A stretch of DNA of 64,000 nucleotides from JAFAFN01 sp963707555 (GCA_963707555.1 CAVPQM010000003.1:1-64000); one strand, 5' to 3'. Shown: positions 34,684 to 44,151, counted from the first letter of the stretch. Notes: generated by a model from the letters alone, not told the origin. Numbers and translations: made by a program.

Positions 34684-35786
34684 GGCTCGCGTTGCGGGAA
34701 CTGCGCCGCCGACCCGGCCGCTTCGTCACCGCCACGGCCATCCTGACGCTGATCGCGTCGCTGCTCATGCTGCTCGGCGGACTGCTCGACGGACTGCTGA
34801 ACGGCGCCACCTCGGCGGTGCTCGCGCAGCCGGGTGAGTTGGTCGTGTACTCCGCTGGGTCCGAGGAGTCGTTCCCACGCAGCCGGGTCGACGACGCCAT
34901 GATCGAGACCGTCCGCGGGGTCGACGGCGTCGAGGACGCCGGCGGACTCGGCGTGGTGCAGCTCGGTGCACGGGTTCCCGGACGTGGCGAGCGCGACCTG
35001 CTCGACACCGTCGTGTTCGGCTACGAGCTCCCTCCCGAGGGCGTGCCCGATCCGCCCGCCGAGGGCACCGTCTACGCGGATGCCACGCTGAAGGCCGAAG
35101 GTCTCGAGGAAGGCACCACCATCGAGCTGGGCCAGGCCCGGATCCCCGTCGAGATCGCCGGGTTCATCGACCGCGACCTGCAGTACTCCGGACAGGGCAC
35201 GCTCTGGGCGTCGCCGTCCACGTGGCGTGAGGCGCTCAACGCGAACCGCCCCGGCTCGGTGCTGCCCGAGGGGTCGTACCAGGCGATCGTCGTCGACACC
35301 GGATCCGCCGATGCCCAGGCCGTGGCCGAACGCATCGACGACGCGACCGACGACGCCACCTCGACGCTCACCACCGTCGACGCCTCCGAGGCCATCGGTG
35401 GCGTCAAGGAGCAGCGCAGCACCTTCAACCAGATCATCGGCGTGACCGTCATGATCGCCGTCGTGGTCATCGCGCTCTTCTTCGTGCTGCTGACCGTCGA
35501 ACGCATGGCGATGTACGGCGTGCTGAAGGCCATCGGGGCCCGGTCACGCACGTTGTTCGCCGGCGTGCTGCTGCAGGCACTCGTCGTGAGCGCGATCGCC
35601 TGGGCCATCGGCGCGCTGCTGGCCGTCGTCCTGGACATGGTGATCCCCGTCGGGTCGATCCCGTTCACCATCAGCCCCGCACGTCTCGCCGTCAGCGGGA
35701 TCCTGTTGCTCGTCGCCGCGGCGCTGGGCAGCGTGTTCTCGCTGCGACGCGTCCTGCGCATCGACCCCGCCGAGGCAATCGGATGA
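34680..35786 (+). CDS. ABC transporter permease, FtsX/MacB type (second)
   Basis: This 368-aa permease has the same layout as the one before it: one helix (ILTLIASLLMLLGGLLDGLL), an outer domain, and three C-terminal helices (VMIAVVVIALFFVLLTVERM, then GVLLQALVVSAIAWAIGALL). Two different FtsX-type permeases presumably pair as a heterodimer with the ATPase encoded next. The substrate may be a lipid, peptide or drug; a TetR regulator suggests a toxic compound. Confidence 0.9.
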   Translation: MRLALRELRRRPGRFVTATAILTLIASLLMLLGGLLDGLLNGATSAVLAQPGELVVYSAGSEESFPRSRVDDAMIETVRGVDGVEDAGGLGVVQLGARVPGRGERDLLDTVVFGYELPPEGVPDPPAEGTVYADATLKAEGLEEGTTIELGQARIPVEIAGFIDRDLQYSGQGTLWASPSTWREALNANRPGSVLPEGSYQAIVVDTGSADAQAVAERIDDATDDATSTLTTVDASEAIGGVKEQRSTFNQIIGVTVMIAVVVIALFFVLLTVERMAMYGVLKAIGARSRTLFAGVLLQALVVSAIAWAIGALLAVVLDMVIPVGSIPFTISPARLAVSGILLLVAAALGSVFSLRRVLRIDPAEAIG

Positions 35787-35811
35787 GCCTGCTGACCACG
35801 ATCGGAGCACG

Positions 35812-36522
35812 ATGAGCACAGCATCGACGTCAGGTGCGGCATCGACGTCGGACGCGGCCCTGGAGCTGCGCGACGTCCGCAAGACCTACGAGGTCGGCGG
35901 CGAGGAGGTCGTCGCGCTCGACAGCGCCACGCTCACGCTCGCCGCTGACGAGATGGTCGCCCTCGTCGGACCCTCGGGCTCCGGCAAGACCACGCTGTGC
36001 TCGATCGCCGGGGGCCTGCTCTCGCCCAGCTCCGGCAGCGTCGTCGTCGCCGGCCAGGACATCAGCGACTACACCTCGAAGCAGCTCACCCGGTTCCGCA
36101 GCGAGACCGTCGGCTTCGTGTTCCAGGCCGTCAACCTGGTGCCGTTCCTCACGGCGCGTGAGAACCTGCTCGTGGTCGACGAGATGGGCCGCCGCACCGG
36201 CAAGGTCGCCCGGGACCGCGCCGACCAGCTGCTCGAGGAGCTGGGCCTCGCGGACCGTGCGAAGAACCTGCCCGGCCAGCTCTCCGGCGGTCAGAAGCAG
36301 CGTGTCGCGATCGGTCGGGCGCTCATGAACGAACCGAGCCTGGTGCTCTTCGACGAGCCGACCTCGGCGCTCGACACGAAGCTCGGCGAGCAGGTGATGG
36401 AGCTGATCTGCTCCGAGATGAAGGAGCGGGGCACCGCTGCGGTGATCGTCACCCACGACGACCGCATCACGCACTACGCGGACCGCACCGTGCACATCAC
36501 CGACGGCGTGCTCGACGCCTGA
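35812..36522 (+). CDS. ABC transporter ATPase, MacB/LolD type
   Basis: This 236-aa ATPase has Walker A GPSGSGKTT (53-61), the Q-loop FVFQAVNLVPFLTARENL, signature LSGGQKQR, Walker B LVLFDEP and the switch His in IVTHDDRI. It powers the two permeases upstream, with 25 bases between genes. The first 15 residues are Ser/Thr/Ala repeats (ASTSGAASTS). Confidence 0.95.
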   Translation: MSTASTSGAASTSDAALELRDVRKTYEVGGEEVVALDSATLTLAADEMVALVGPSGSGKTTLCSIAGGLLSPSSGSVVVAGQDISDYTSKQLTRFRSETVGFVFQAVNLVPFLTARENLLVVDEMGRRTGKVARDRADQLLEELGLADRAKNLPGQLSGGQKQRVAIGRALMNEPSLVLFDEPTSALDTKLGEQVMELICSEMKERGTAAVIVTHDDRITHYADRTVHITDGVLDA

Positions 36523-36771
36523 CCCCCACCCCTTTCACGACATCCGTCGCCCTTCACGAGATCCGCACCTCGGCTCAGATCGTGGACTCTGGCTCGCTCG
36601 AGTGACGCGCGCCCCTGTGCCGACATCCGACTCGAATCGGCGGTCATCACGTCGACACGGAGGCGGAGTTCGGGCGGTGGCGTGGCGTTGGGCGGGCGCA
36701 CCAGTAAGTTGACCTATGGTGCGGTTCCGAGGGCGCCGGCCCTCGGGGGATCAGCCGGACATGGGGGTGTC
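36523..36771. other. intergenic region, 249 bp, with a 13-bp direct repeat
   Basis: The end of the ABC operon is followed by TTCACGACATCCG (36534-36546) and TTCACGAGATCCG (36553-36565), a 19-bp-phased direct repeat. Further on is CCTATGGTGCGG, a possible -10 (TATGGT, 36716-36721), for the next operon. No gene is seen in it. Confidence 0.4.
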
Positions 36772-37951
36772 GTGGTCGACGGTGACGCAGCCGAGGGACA
36801 CGCGGAACGACTGGCGGCGCTGGTCGCCTGCGACGCGGAACAGGCCGAACGCGAGCGACGGCTGACCGACCCCGTCATGGCCGCCGCCGCGGACACGGGG
36901 CTCTTCTCGATGGCGGTACCGGTCGCTCATGGCGGCGAGGGGGCCGGCCTGCGCGAGCTGCTCGACACGACCCGCACCGATCGCGAAAGCCTGCCCGGCC
37001 TCGGCGTGGACGCTGTCGTTCTTCGTGCTGCACAACTGGTTGCTCACCCGCTTCTCCGAGCAGCTGCAGTCCGAGGTGTTCGGCCCCCGCGGCTACGGGC
37101 TGGTGCCCGCGCCGCTCGCTCCGACGGGGCAGCTCCGACCGGTCGACGGCGGCTGGGAGGTCAGCGGCCGCTGGGAGTGGGCGACGGGGGTCAACCACGC
37201 GGATTGGGTGATGGTGCACGGCCTCGAGGCGCGCGACGACGCGTTCGCCCTGCGCTTCGCTGTGCTGCCGATCGGCGACGTCGAGGTCGACGACGTGTGG
37301 CACACCTCGGGCATGCGGGCGACCGGCAGCAACACCGTGCGCGTCGACGGCGTGTTCGTGCCCGACCACCGCACCCTGCCCTCGCAGGACCTGCTCGAGG
37401 ACCGTGCGCCCGAGCCCGGCAACAGCGAGATGGCGGCGCTGCCCGTCATGGCGGTGCTGTCGCTCGTCGCGTCGGCGCCCGCGCTCGGCGCGGCCGAGGC
37501 AGCCGTCGAGCACTACGCGGATCGCATCCGCGATCGGGTGCTGGCCTACACGTTGGGGGACAAGGCGATCGATCAGCCCGCCGCGCAGGTGCGCCTCGGT
37601 CACACGCTCGCGCAGGTCCGCACCGCGCGCGTGCTCTTCGAGGGCGCCGCCGACCAGTTGCTCGACGCCGTCACGTCGAACGGCAGCACGTCGGGTGGGA
37701 GCGTCGGACCGGACGTGCGCATGGGCGTGCGCCTCGCCGCGGCCAACGTCGTACGCCTCTGCAACGAGGTGATCTCGCTCGTGTGCGCCGGTGCCGGGGC
37801 GAGCGTCTACCAGCTGTCCCACCCGCTGCAGCGGCTGCAGCGCGACGTCGAGGTGCTCAAGGGGCACGTCGTGTTCGACTGGGACCGCACCACCGAGCTG
37901 GCCGGGCGCATCGAGCTCGGCCTGCCCCTGCGACCTGCCGACCGGATCTGA
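36772..37951 (+). CDS. acyl-CoA dehydrogenase-like flavin monooxygenase (frameshifted as given)
   Basis: The fold is that of acyl-CoA dehydrogenases, closest to the HpaH/HsaA hydroxylase group. DTGLFSMAVPVAHGGEGAGL reads in the first frame. ASAWTLSFFVLHNWLLTRF, the beta domain (GWEVSGRWEWATGVNHADWV) and the C-terminal four-helix part read in the next. Restoring one GC at about 36984 gives a 393-aa protein. The catalytic Glu of true dehydrogenases is not evident, favouring a two-component FMNH2-using monooxygenase. It opens an operon with a VOC enzyme, a hydrolase and a TetR gene. Confidence 0.8.
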
Positions 37952-37962
37952 AGGAGCTTCCC

Positions 37963-38707
37963 ATGACGACCTCACCGACGCCACCCCCCACACCCACCTC
38001 GCCGGACGGCGTGCACCACCTGGCGGTGATGACCAACGACATGTTGGGCCAGCTCGAGTTCTTCACCCAGGTGCTCGGTCTGCCCCTCGTCGCGCTCTAC
38101 GACATGCATGGCGTCGACGGCGCCTGGCACGGCTTCGTCGAGCTCAACCCCACGACCTACCTGGCGTTCTGCATGGTGCCGGGTGTCGAGCACGTCGAGT
38201 CCACGCTCGGGGTCACCCACGCCGGCACCGGCGCCGGGGTGAGCGCGCCGGGCACCATGCAGCACGTCGCGTTCGCCGTGTCGACCGAGGAGGGGCTGCT
38301 CGCGATCCGAGATCGGCTGCGCAGCGCCGGGGTGGTCGCACTCGGGCCGCTCGACCACGGCATGTGCAAGTCGCTGTACTTCGCCGGGCCCGAAGGGTTG
38401 ACGCTCGAGGTCGCCTGGTCGCCTGCGGTGATCGACGGCGACGACTGGATCGACCCGGAGGTGTGTGCCGCTGCGGGCATCGAGCGCGGAGGACGTCGCC
38501 CGCTTCCGTGACCCGGCGCCGTTCGTGCCCGGCGACGAGCCCGTCGCCCAACCGGCGCTCGACACCGGGATGCCGCTCATGGCGTATCCACCCGACGAGA
38601 TGGCGTTGATGGCCTCGCTGCCCGACGACGTCGTGGCCCGCGTCGCCAGCGTGCCCGACTCGCCGCGGGTCCTGCGGGCGCGCGCCGCCGCGGGTGAGGA
38701 GGGCTGA
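37963..38707 (+). CDS. VOC-family protein, extradiol-dioxygenase-like (frameshifted as given)
   Basis: This vicinal-oxygen-chelate protein has metal-ligand candidates His in GVHHLAVMTNDM, His in TMQHVAFAV and Glu in LTLEVAWS. After CAAAGI the frame changes; the conserved tail SAEDVARFRDPAPFVPGDE to AAAGEEG reads in the next frame. Restoring one GC at about 38486 gives 248 aa. The single VOC module is shorter than two-module ring-cleaving dioxygenases. It may cleave or isomerise the product of the upstream monooxygenase; that is inference. Confidence 0.8.
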
Positions 38708-38709
38708 AC

Positions 38710-39894
38710 GTGCGTCACGACATCGAGGAGATCCCGTACCCGCTCGTCTACGCCGAGCAGGCCGACTTCAAGGACACCTACGGCGGCCCCGAGGGCATCG
38801 TCGTGTGCGAGTCCTACCTGCTGCGACCCCGCGACGTCCCCTCGGACACGGTGCTGGTGTTCATGCATCCCGTCGGCGGCGGCGCGTACCTGCCGATGGT
38901 GCGGCGACTCGCCCGCGACGGACACCACGTCATCTACTGCAACAGCCGCTACCGCAGCGACGTCGCGCTGATCATGGAGAAGGTCGTGCTCGACCTGGGT
39001 GCCGCGGTGCGCGACGCCAAGGAACGCCTCGGCTACGACCGGGTGGTGCTCGCCGGGTGGAGCGGCGGCGGCTCGCTCTCGCTGTACTACCAGGAGCAGG
39101 CCGAGCGCCCGACGGTCACCGCTCCCCCCGGTGGCGGGGGTCCCGACCTGACCACGGCGGGACTGATCCCCGCCGACGCGGTCGTGCTGATCGCCGCCCA
39201 CCCGAGTCGTCACGGGGTGCTCACCGACTCCCTCGATCCGTCGATCCTCGACGAGCAGGACCCCGATCTGCGCGACGCCGAGCTCGACCTGTTCGCGGAC
39301 GGTCGCACCGTCCCGTTCGATCGTGATTGGCTCGCCCGGTACCGCGACGCGCAGGTCGAGCGGAACCGTCGCATCACGCGTTGGGTGCACGCCGAGCTCG
39401 ACCGGCTGCGCGACCAGGACCGACCGCACGAGGAGCGCGGGTTCGTGGTGCACGGCACCATGGCCGACCCCGCCGTGCTCGACGTCAGCATCGACCCGAA
39501 CGACCGCGTCGCTGGCGAGTCCTACCTGGGTGACCCGCGCCTGGTGAACAACGGCCCGGTCGGCCTCGCCCGGTTCTGCACGCTGCGCAGCTGGCTCAGC
39601 CAGTGGAGCCACGACGACGCGCTCGGTGACGGGTTGCGCGCCGCGGCGTCGATCACCGTGCCGACCCTGGTCGTCTACAACGGCGCCGACAACGTCTGCT
39701 ATCCGCAGCTCGCGATCTCGATGTACGACGCGGTCGCCCACGACGACAAGGCGCTGCACTGCATCGACGGTGCGAACCACTACTACATCGGCCCGGACCA
39801 GCCGCCCCTGCTCAAGCAGGCAGCCGGTGTCGTCGGGTCGTGGTTGGCCGACCGCGACCTGGCCCCTGGCGGCGTCGGGTCCCCGGTGCCGTGA
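38710..39894 (+). CDS. alpha/beta-hydrolase-fold protein
   Basis: This 394-aa protein (GTG 38710) has an early MHPVGGGAYLPMVR oxyanion region, nucleophile Ser in LAGWSGGGSLS, Asp in VVYNGADNVCYPQ and His in DGANHYYIGP, a complete catalytic triad. A large cap of about 150 residues sits between strands. In an operon after a flavin monooxygenase and a VOC protein, a role in cleaving a ring-fission product or an ester is plausible. Its stop overlaps the next start (GTGA). Confidence 0.85.
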   Translation: MRHDIEEIPYPLVYAEQADFKDTYGGPEGIVVCESYLLRPRDVPSDTVLVFMHPVGGGAYLPMVRRLARDGHHVIYCNSRYRSDVALIMEKVVLDLGAAVRDAKERLGYDRVVLAGWSGGGSLSLYYQEQAERPTVTAPPGGGGPDLTTAGLIPADAVVLIAAHPSRHGVLTDSLDPSILDEQDPDLRDAELDLFADGRTVPFDRDWLARYRDAQVERNRRITRWVHAELDRLRDQDRPHEERGFVVHGTMADPAVLDVSIDPNDRVAGESYLGDPRLVNNGPVGLARFCTLRSWLSQWSHDDALGDGLRAAASITVPTLVVYNGADNVCYPQLAISMYDAVAHDDKALHCIDGANHYYIGPDQPPLLKQAAGVVGSWLADRDLAPGGVGSPVP

Positions 39895-40428
39895 GCATCG
39901 GTGAGGTCGGACCGACGGCGTGGCTGGACGCCGGCCAGGACCTGCTGCGAGAGGGCGGCTTCTCGGCGGTCAAGCTCGCGCCACTGACCGCGCGGCTGCA
40001 CCGTACGACGGGCAGCTTCTACCACCACTTCGATGGCATGGAGTCCTACCGCGAGGAGCTCGCCGACTACTTCGGCGACGCACAGCCGCAGGCGGTCCTG
40101 GAGCGGTTGGCCCCGCTGGCACCCCGGGAGCGGTTGCGTGGGCTGCAGGACGTGTTCGTCGACCAGGACATGGGTGCCCTGCACGCGGCGATGCGTGACT
40201 GGGGTGACCACGAACGCGACCGCGGCGCGTGCCGTGCGCACCTTGGACCACGTGCTGCTGGAGTTCATCGCCGTGGTGTTCGAGGACCTCGGCTTCGACG
40301 CCCACGACGCCCGAGTGCGCGCCGAGGTCGTCTTCGCGATGGGCGTCGCCCGGGTCGATCCGCCCTGGGAACGTGCGACGCGCAGCGTCACGGAGTTGCT
40401 CGCCGTGCTCGTTACTGTGCAGGGATGA
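39891..40428 (+). CDS. TetR-family regulator (frameshifted as given)
   Basis: The HTH (LDAGQDLLREGGFSAVKLAP, then RLHRTTGSFYHHFDGMESYR) reads from GTG 39891. The C-terminal helices (VRTLDHVLLEFIAVVFEDLG, then ATRSVTELLAVLVTVQG) read in the next frame. Restoring one GC at about 40222 gives 179 aa. It ends the four-gene operon that starts at 36772 and probably controls it. Its last codons carry the leaderless-type promoter of the next gene and overlap its start (ATGA). Confidence 0.8.
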
Positions 40429-41255
40429 CCAGGACGCGTCCCCTCGCCGTCGTCGCACTCCTGGCGGCCGCGGTGATGATCGCCGCGGCCTGCCAGCCCC
40501 CGCCCCCGGCGCCGGGGCCGCCCACCGTCGAGTGCCGGCCCGACCCCTTCACCGAGCAGGTCCAACGTGACCTCGACGCCTTCGGTGCCGCGGCACACCA
40601 CGTCACCGCAGCGGTGTACGACGACCGGACCGGCTGCTGGTACCACCTGCGTCGAGGCCAGCGGGTCACGACCGCGTCGGTCGTGAAGATCGAGATCATG
40701 GCCGCGGCGCTGCTGCGGGCACAGGACCAGGGTCGCGGGCTGTCGAACTGGGAGTTCTCGAAGGTCACGCCGATGATGCACTCCTCGGACGACCCTGCGG
40801 CCTCGGCGCTGTGGGGGAACCTCGGTGGCGGACGGGCCATGTCCGCGTACGGCGAACGCATGGGCCTGCACGCAACGGTCGAGACCGAACCGAAGTGGGG
40901 ACTCACGTCGACCACCGCCGAGGACCAGGCAGCCTTCGTGCACCGGCTGCTGCACGGCGACCTGCTCGCGCCCGGCGGACGCTCCCAGGCGTGGTGGCAG
41001 ATGCTCAACGTCCGATCCGATCAGCGCTGGGGCGTCACCCGCGGTGTGCCCGCCGACTGGTCCGTGGGCCTGAAGAACGGGTTCTTCGACTCGACGTGTT
41101 GCCGGTGGCGGGTGAACTCCGTGGGCTACGTCGCCGATCCCGAGGGCGGCGGCTACTCGATCGCCATCCTGTCCGACGGATGGCGATCACTCGCCGAGGG
41201 CATCCCGATGGTCGAGGCCGTCGCCGGCGTGGTGTCGGGCTCGCTCACCAAGTGA
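40425..41255 (+). CDS. beta-lactamase-fold lipoprotein (serine hydrolase)
   Basis: This 276-aa lipoprotein has a signal with lipobox IAAAC (Cys23) and a Pro-rich spacer. It has class A beta-lactamase/DD-peptidase motifs: SVVK (Ser-x-x-Lys), SSDD in place of SDN, and KNG in place of KTG. These changes make a beta-lactamase less likely than a cell-wall-related serine hydrolase. The TACTGT box at 40413-40418 gives it a promoter inside the TetR gene. The stop codon lies inside a 15-bp tandem repeat. Confidence 0.85.
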   Translation: MTRTRPLAVVALLAAAVMIAAACQPPPPAPGPPTVECRPDPFTEQVQRDLDAFGAAAHHVTAAVYDDRTGCWYHLRRGQRVTTASVVKIEIMAAALLRAQDQGRGLSNWEFSKVTPMMHSSDDPAASALWGNLGGGRAMSAYGERMGLHATVETEPKWGLTSTTAEDQAAFVHRLLHGDLLAPGGRSQAWWQMLNVRSDQRWGVTRGVPADWSVGLKNGFFDSTCCRWRVNSVGYVADPEGGGYSIAILSDGWRSLAEGIPMVEAVAGVVSGSLTK

Positions 41256-41289
41256 GCCCTCACGAAGTGAGTCCTCACGAAGTGGGTCC
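41245..41289. repeat. 3 x 15-bp tandem repeat at convergent gene ends
   Basis: TCACCAAGTGAGCCC, TCACGAAGTGAGTCC and TCACGAAGTGGGTCC follow each other without gaps at 41245-41289. The first unit contains the stop of the lipoprotein gene; the last ends 2 bases before the stop of the convergent acyl-CoA dehydrogenase. Confidence 0.9.
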
Positions 41290-41291
41290 GG

Positions 41292-42557
41292 TCAGCCGAC
41301 GCCCTTGGGCGCGGACCCGCCCATGAAGCCGAACATGTAGCCCGCCACACGGCGCATCTGGATCTCCTCGGCGCCTTCGGTGATCCGGTAGCGGCGGTGG
41401 TGCCGGTAGATGTGCTCGAAGGGCTTGTGGCGCGAGTAGCCGAGACCGCCGTGCACCTGCATGGCGCGGTCCGCGGCGTCGCAGCACAGACGGTTCGCGA
41501 CGTAGTTGCACATCGACACCTGACCGGACTGCGAGAACGCGCCGTCGCGGTCCATCAACCAGGCGGTGCGCTGGATGAACACGTTGAGCATCTCGTAGGT
41601 GCTGCGCAGCTCGACGAGGGGGAACTGGATGCCCTGGTTGCGCGACAGCGCCGAGCCGAAGGGTGCCCGCTCCTTGGCGTACTCGACGGACGCGTCGATG
41701 CAGAACCTGGCCGCACCGGCGCTCGACGCGGCCTGGCGGATGCGGTTCTCGTTGAAGAAGCGCTGGGCGACCTCGAGGCCGCGCCCCTCTTCGCCGAAGA
41801 GGGCGCCCTCGGGCACGTGCACGCCGCGCAGCGTGACGTGTGCGTGGTCGGTCGGCATGTTGAACGTCCAGAGGTACTCCTCGACGACGAACCCCGCGGT
41901 GTCGGTGGGCACCAGGAACGCAGAGATGCCGTGGGCGTCGCCTGCCTCGCCGCTGGTGCGGGCGAAGATCAGGTCGGCCGCCGCGTCGTGCACGCCGGAG
42001 TTCCACGTCTTCTCGCCGTCGATGACCCAGCCATCCGCGACCCGACGCGCCGAGGTCTCCATGTGGGTGGCATCCGAGCCGTGGGCCGGTTCGGTGATCG
42101 CGAACGCGAACCCCTTCTTCCCGGCAGCGAGCGGTTCGAGCCACTCGGCGCGCTGCTCGTCGGAACCGTGGGCGAGCATCAACAGCGCACCGACGTTGTT
42201 GGCCACGATCGAGTGCTCGTTCTGCAGGTCGTTGTGCAGTCCCAGGCCCTTGGCGGCCAGATGCTCACGGATGACCGCCATCCACAGGTTCGACCCGTCG
42301 CGACCGCCGAGCGATTCGGGCAGTGCGAAGCGGAAGTGGCCGGCCGCGTCGGCGCGTCGGCGGACCTCGGCGAGCAACTCGGACCAGTCCTGGCGGGGGA
42401 CACCGCCGTGGTCCCAGTCGGTGCGGGCGTGCTCACGGCGGTGGTCGAAGAAGCGGATGTTGTCGTCGACCTGCTCCAACGGTCGGATCTCTTCGTCGAT
42501 GAAGGCATCGAGCTCGCTCAGGTACTGCTGCAGCGCGTCGGGTAGTTCGAAGTCCAT
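41292..42557 (-). CDS. acyl-CoA dehydrogenase
   Basis: This 421-aa FAD enzyme has the three-domain fold: helical N-domain, FAD/substrate motif FAFAITEPAHGSDATHMET, and C-domain with the catalytic-base region YRITEGAEEIQMRRV. QVHGGLGYSRHKPFEHIYR binds FAD at the dimer interface. It dehydrogenates acyl-CoA at C2-C3 in beta-oxidation or a similar route. The N-terminal 80 residues are longer than in short-chain enzymes (LSELDAFIDEEIRPLEQVD). It is monocistronic. Confidence 0.93.
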   Translation of the reverse strand: MDFELPDALQQYLSELDAFIDEEIRPLEQVDDNIRFFDHRREHARTDWDHGGVPRQDWSELLAEVRRRADAAGHFRFALPESLGGRDGSNLWMAVIREHLAAKGLGLHNDLQNEHSIVANNVGALLMLAHGSDEQRAEWLEPLAAGKKGFAFAITEPAHGSDATHMETSARRVADGWVIDGEKTWNSGVHDAAADLIFARTSGEAGDAHGISAFLVPTDTAGFVVEEYLWTFNMPTDHAHVTLRGVHVPEGALFGEEGRGLEVAQRFFNENRIRQAASSAGAARFCIDASVEYAKERAPFGSALSRNQGIQFPLVELRSTYEMLNVFIQRTAWLMDRDGAFSQSGQVSMCNYVANRLCCDAADRAMQVHGGLGYSRHKPFEHIYRHHRRYRITEGAEEIQMRRVAGYMFGFMGGSAPKGVG

Positions 42558-42600
42558 CTGGTCCCCCGGGTCGAGATCGACCCACCGTAGCCAGCGCCGG

Positions 42601-43680
42601 TCACCCCGCTCCCAGGAGCACCTGCTGCAGTACGAGCACCGACACGGCGGCCACCAGCGTCGGTACGGCGACGGGCACGACGAGTCGCAGGTAGCGGCGC
42701 AGGTCGACGTGTACGCCCTCGTCGCGCAGGATCCGCCACCACAACAGGTTGGCCACCGCCCCGGTCGGCAGCAGCACGGCGCCGACGTTGATCGCCAGCA
42801 GGTACGACCACAGCGACCAGCTCGGCGTCCCGACGCCGTTGGCGGCGACGAGGGCGGCCGGCAGGTTGTTCACGGTGTTGGCCAGCGCCGTGCCCACACC
42901 GCCCGCGGCGAGCACACCGGTGGTGCCGGTCGTGTCCCACAGCGGATCGAGCAGGTCGTCGGGCAGCAACGAGACGACGACCGAGAGCGCGGCGATCACC
43001 AGGGCGGTCACCACGGGCACCCGACGCCACGGAAGGTGTCGGAGCCGCAGCGCCAGCACGACGTCCGCGGCCAGCGCGACGATCCAGGCGTCGACACCGA
43101 CGTAGGGGCCGGCGACGAAGCCGACGAGCAGGAACGCGACGACGGTGCCACCGACCCGCAGCGCAGCGACGTCGAGCGTCGACGCCGGAAGCTCGCGCAG
43201 CAGGATCGGGTGCCGGCGTCGGTACAGCAACCAGCCGACCGTGCAGGCAGCGAGGCTCGCCGGGCCGAGGTGCACGAGCACGTCGCCGCTGCTCAGCTCG
43301 GTGCGCTCGGCGAGGATGATCGTCGTCAGGTTCGACACGGGCAGGAACGACGACGCGAACGCGGCGAGCAGCAGCGGGACGACCGCGACACCGACCACGA
43401 ACTCGAATCGGTCGCCGTCGGCCCCGTTCGGCAAGTGGGCGTTGCGAGCCAGGCGGACGTACAGCGGGGTCAGCAGCACGATCGTGGTGTCCAGGTTCAG
43501 CACCGCGGTGGTGGCGGCAGCGAGCACCCACAGTGCGAGCACCGGGACCTCGTCGCGGTCCCGGGCGATCGCGTCCGCGCACGCGGCGAAGAACCCGAGC
43601 CGGTCCAGCAGCGCGGCGAGGGGGACGGCGGTGCACAGGAAGAGCAGCGCCGGGAGGATCGTGAGCAGGTCGTCGGTCAG
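42601..43680 (-). CDS. SLC13/ArsB-type anion permease
   Basis: This 359-aa membrane protein has about ten helices. The re-entrant signature regions LNLDTTIVLLTPLYVRLARN and LANTVNNLPAALVAANGVGT match the ArsB/CitM/NhaD (IT) superfamily. No ATG, GTG or TTG fits before the first helix; a CTG at 43680 overlapping the cupin stop (CTGA) gives the expected N-terminus (LTDDLLTILPALLFLCTAVP). Translation by coupling to the cupin gene is likely. The substrate could be arsenite or a carboxylate. Confidence 0.8.
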   Translation of the reverse strand: MTDDLLTILPALLFLCTAVPLAALLDRLGFFAACADAIARDRDEVPVLALWVLAAATTAVLNLDTTIVLLTPLYVRLARNAHLPNGADGDRFEFVVGVAVVPLLLAAFASSFLPVSNLTTIILAERTELSSGDVLVHLGPASLAACTVGWLLYRRRHPILLRELPASTLDVAALRVGGTVVAFLLVGFVAGPYVGVDAWIVALAADVVLALRLRHLPWRRVPVVTALVIAALSVVVSLLPDDLLDPLWDTTGTTGVLAAGGVGTALANTVNNLPAALVAANGVGTPSWSLWSYLLAINVGAVLLPTGAVANLLWWRILRDEGVHVDLRRYLRLVVPVAVPTLVAAVSVLVLQQVLLGAG

Positions 43681-44151
43681 CGGGGGTGCTCTGTTGGATC
43701 TGAGTGCTGTGCCAGGTCTGACTGCTGGGCTCGACTCGGGTGCTGGGCGAACCACTCGACGATCGAGGGCATGTCGTCCTCGAAGCCGCCCGGGACGTAG
43801 ATGTTGAGGAAGCGTGCGGGGACGTCGCCGTCGTTGGCGAACTCGTGCTCGACACCCGGCGGGACCCGCACGAAGGTGCCCGGGGCGGCCACGTGGACCC
43901 GGCCGTCGAGCACGAAGGTGACGCTGCCCGTCGATCACGAAGAACACGTCGTCGTTGGCGTCGTGGCGGTGTGCGCCGGGCCCCTGGCAGCCGGGCTCGA
44001 GGATCCACTCCGAGATCGAGTAGGTGCGGTCGGTCTCGTCGCCGTCGGACTTGAACACCGCACGCATGTCGCCGCACGGATAGGTTCGACCCTCGTCCGG
44101 GCCGAGCACGATGGTGCGACCGGTGGGCGCCGGCTGGAGATCGCTCGTCAT
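43677..44151 (-). CDS. cupin-domain protein (frameshifted as given)
   Basis: The cupin barrel has HRHDANDDVFFVIDG (metal His pair and Glu/Asp position) in the frame of the ATG at 44151. VLDGRVHVAAPGTFVRVPPG and GVEHEFANDGDVPARFLNIY read in the other frame. Restoring one GC at about 43926 gives 158 aa. The tail after WFAQHP is a run of degenerate six-residue repeats (AQQSDL, AQHSDP) from 18-bp units in the DNA. It precedes and overlaps the permease gene. Confidence 0.8.
43688..43741. repeat. degenerate 18-bp tandem repeat in the cupin 3' end
   Basis: Three 18-bp units starting GCTCTG, GCTGTG and GCTGGG (43688-43705, 43706-43723, 43724-43741) encode, on the minus strand, the repeated tail of the cupin. 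The same unit length occurs at 29393. Confidence 0.6.

Noticed and set aside
36534..36565. Paired TTCACGA repeat as a regulator site for the flavin monooxygenase operon
   Set aside because: It lies over 150 bp upstream of the likely -10 box and right behind the ABC stop; the role is too uncertain to claim.
40425..41255. Class A beta-lactamase resistance gene
   Set aside because: The SDN and KTG boxes are altered, so the resistance function is not supported.
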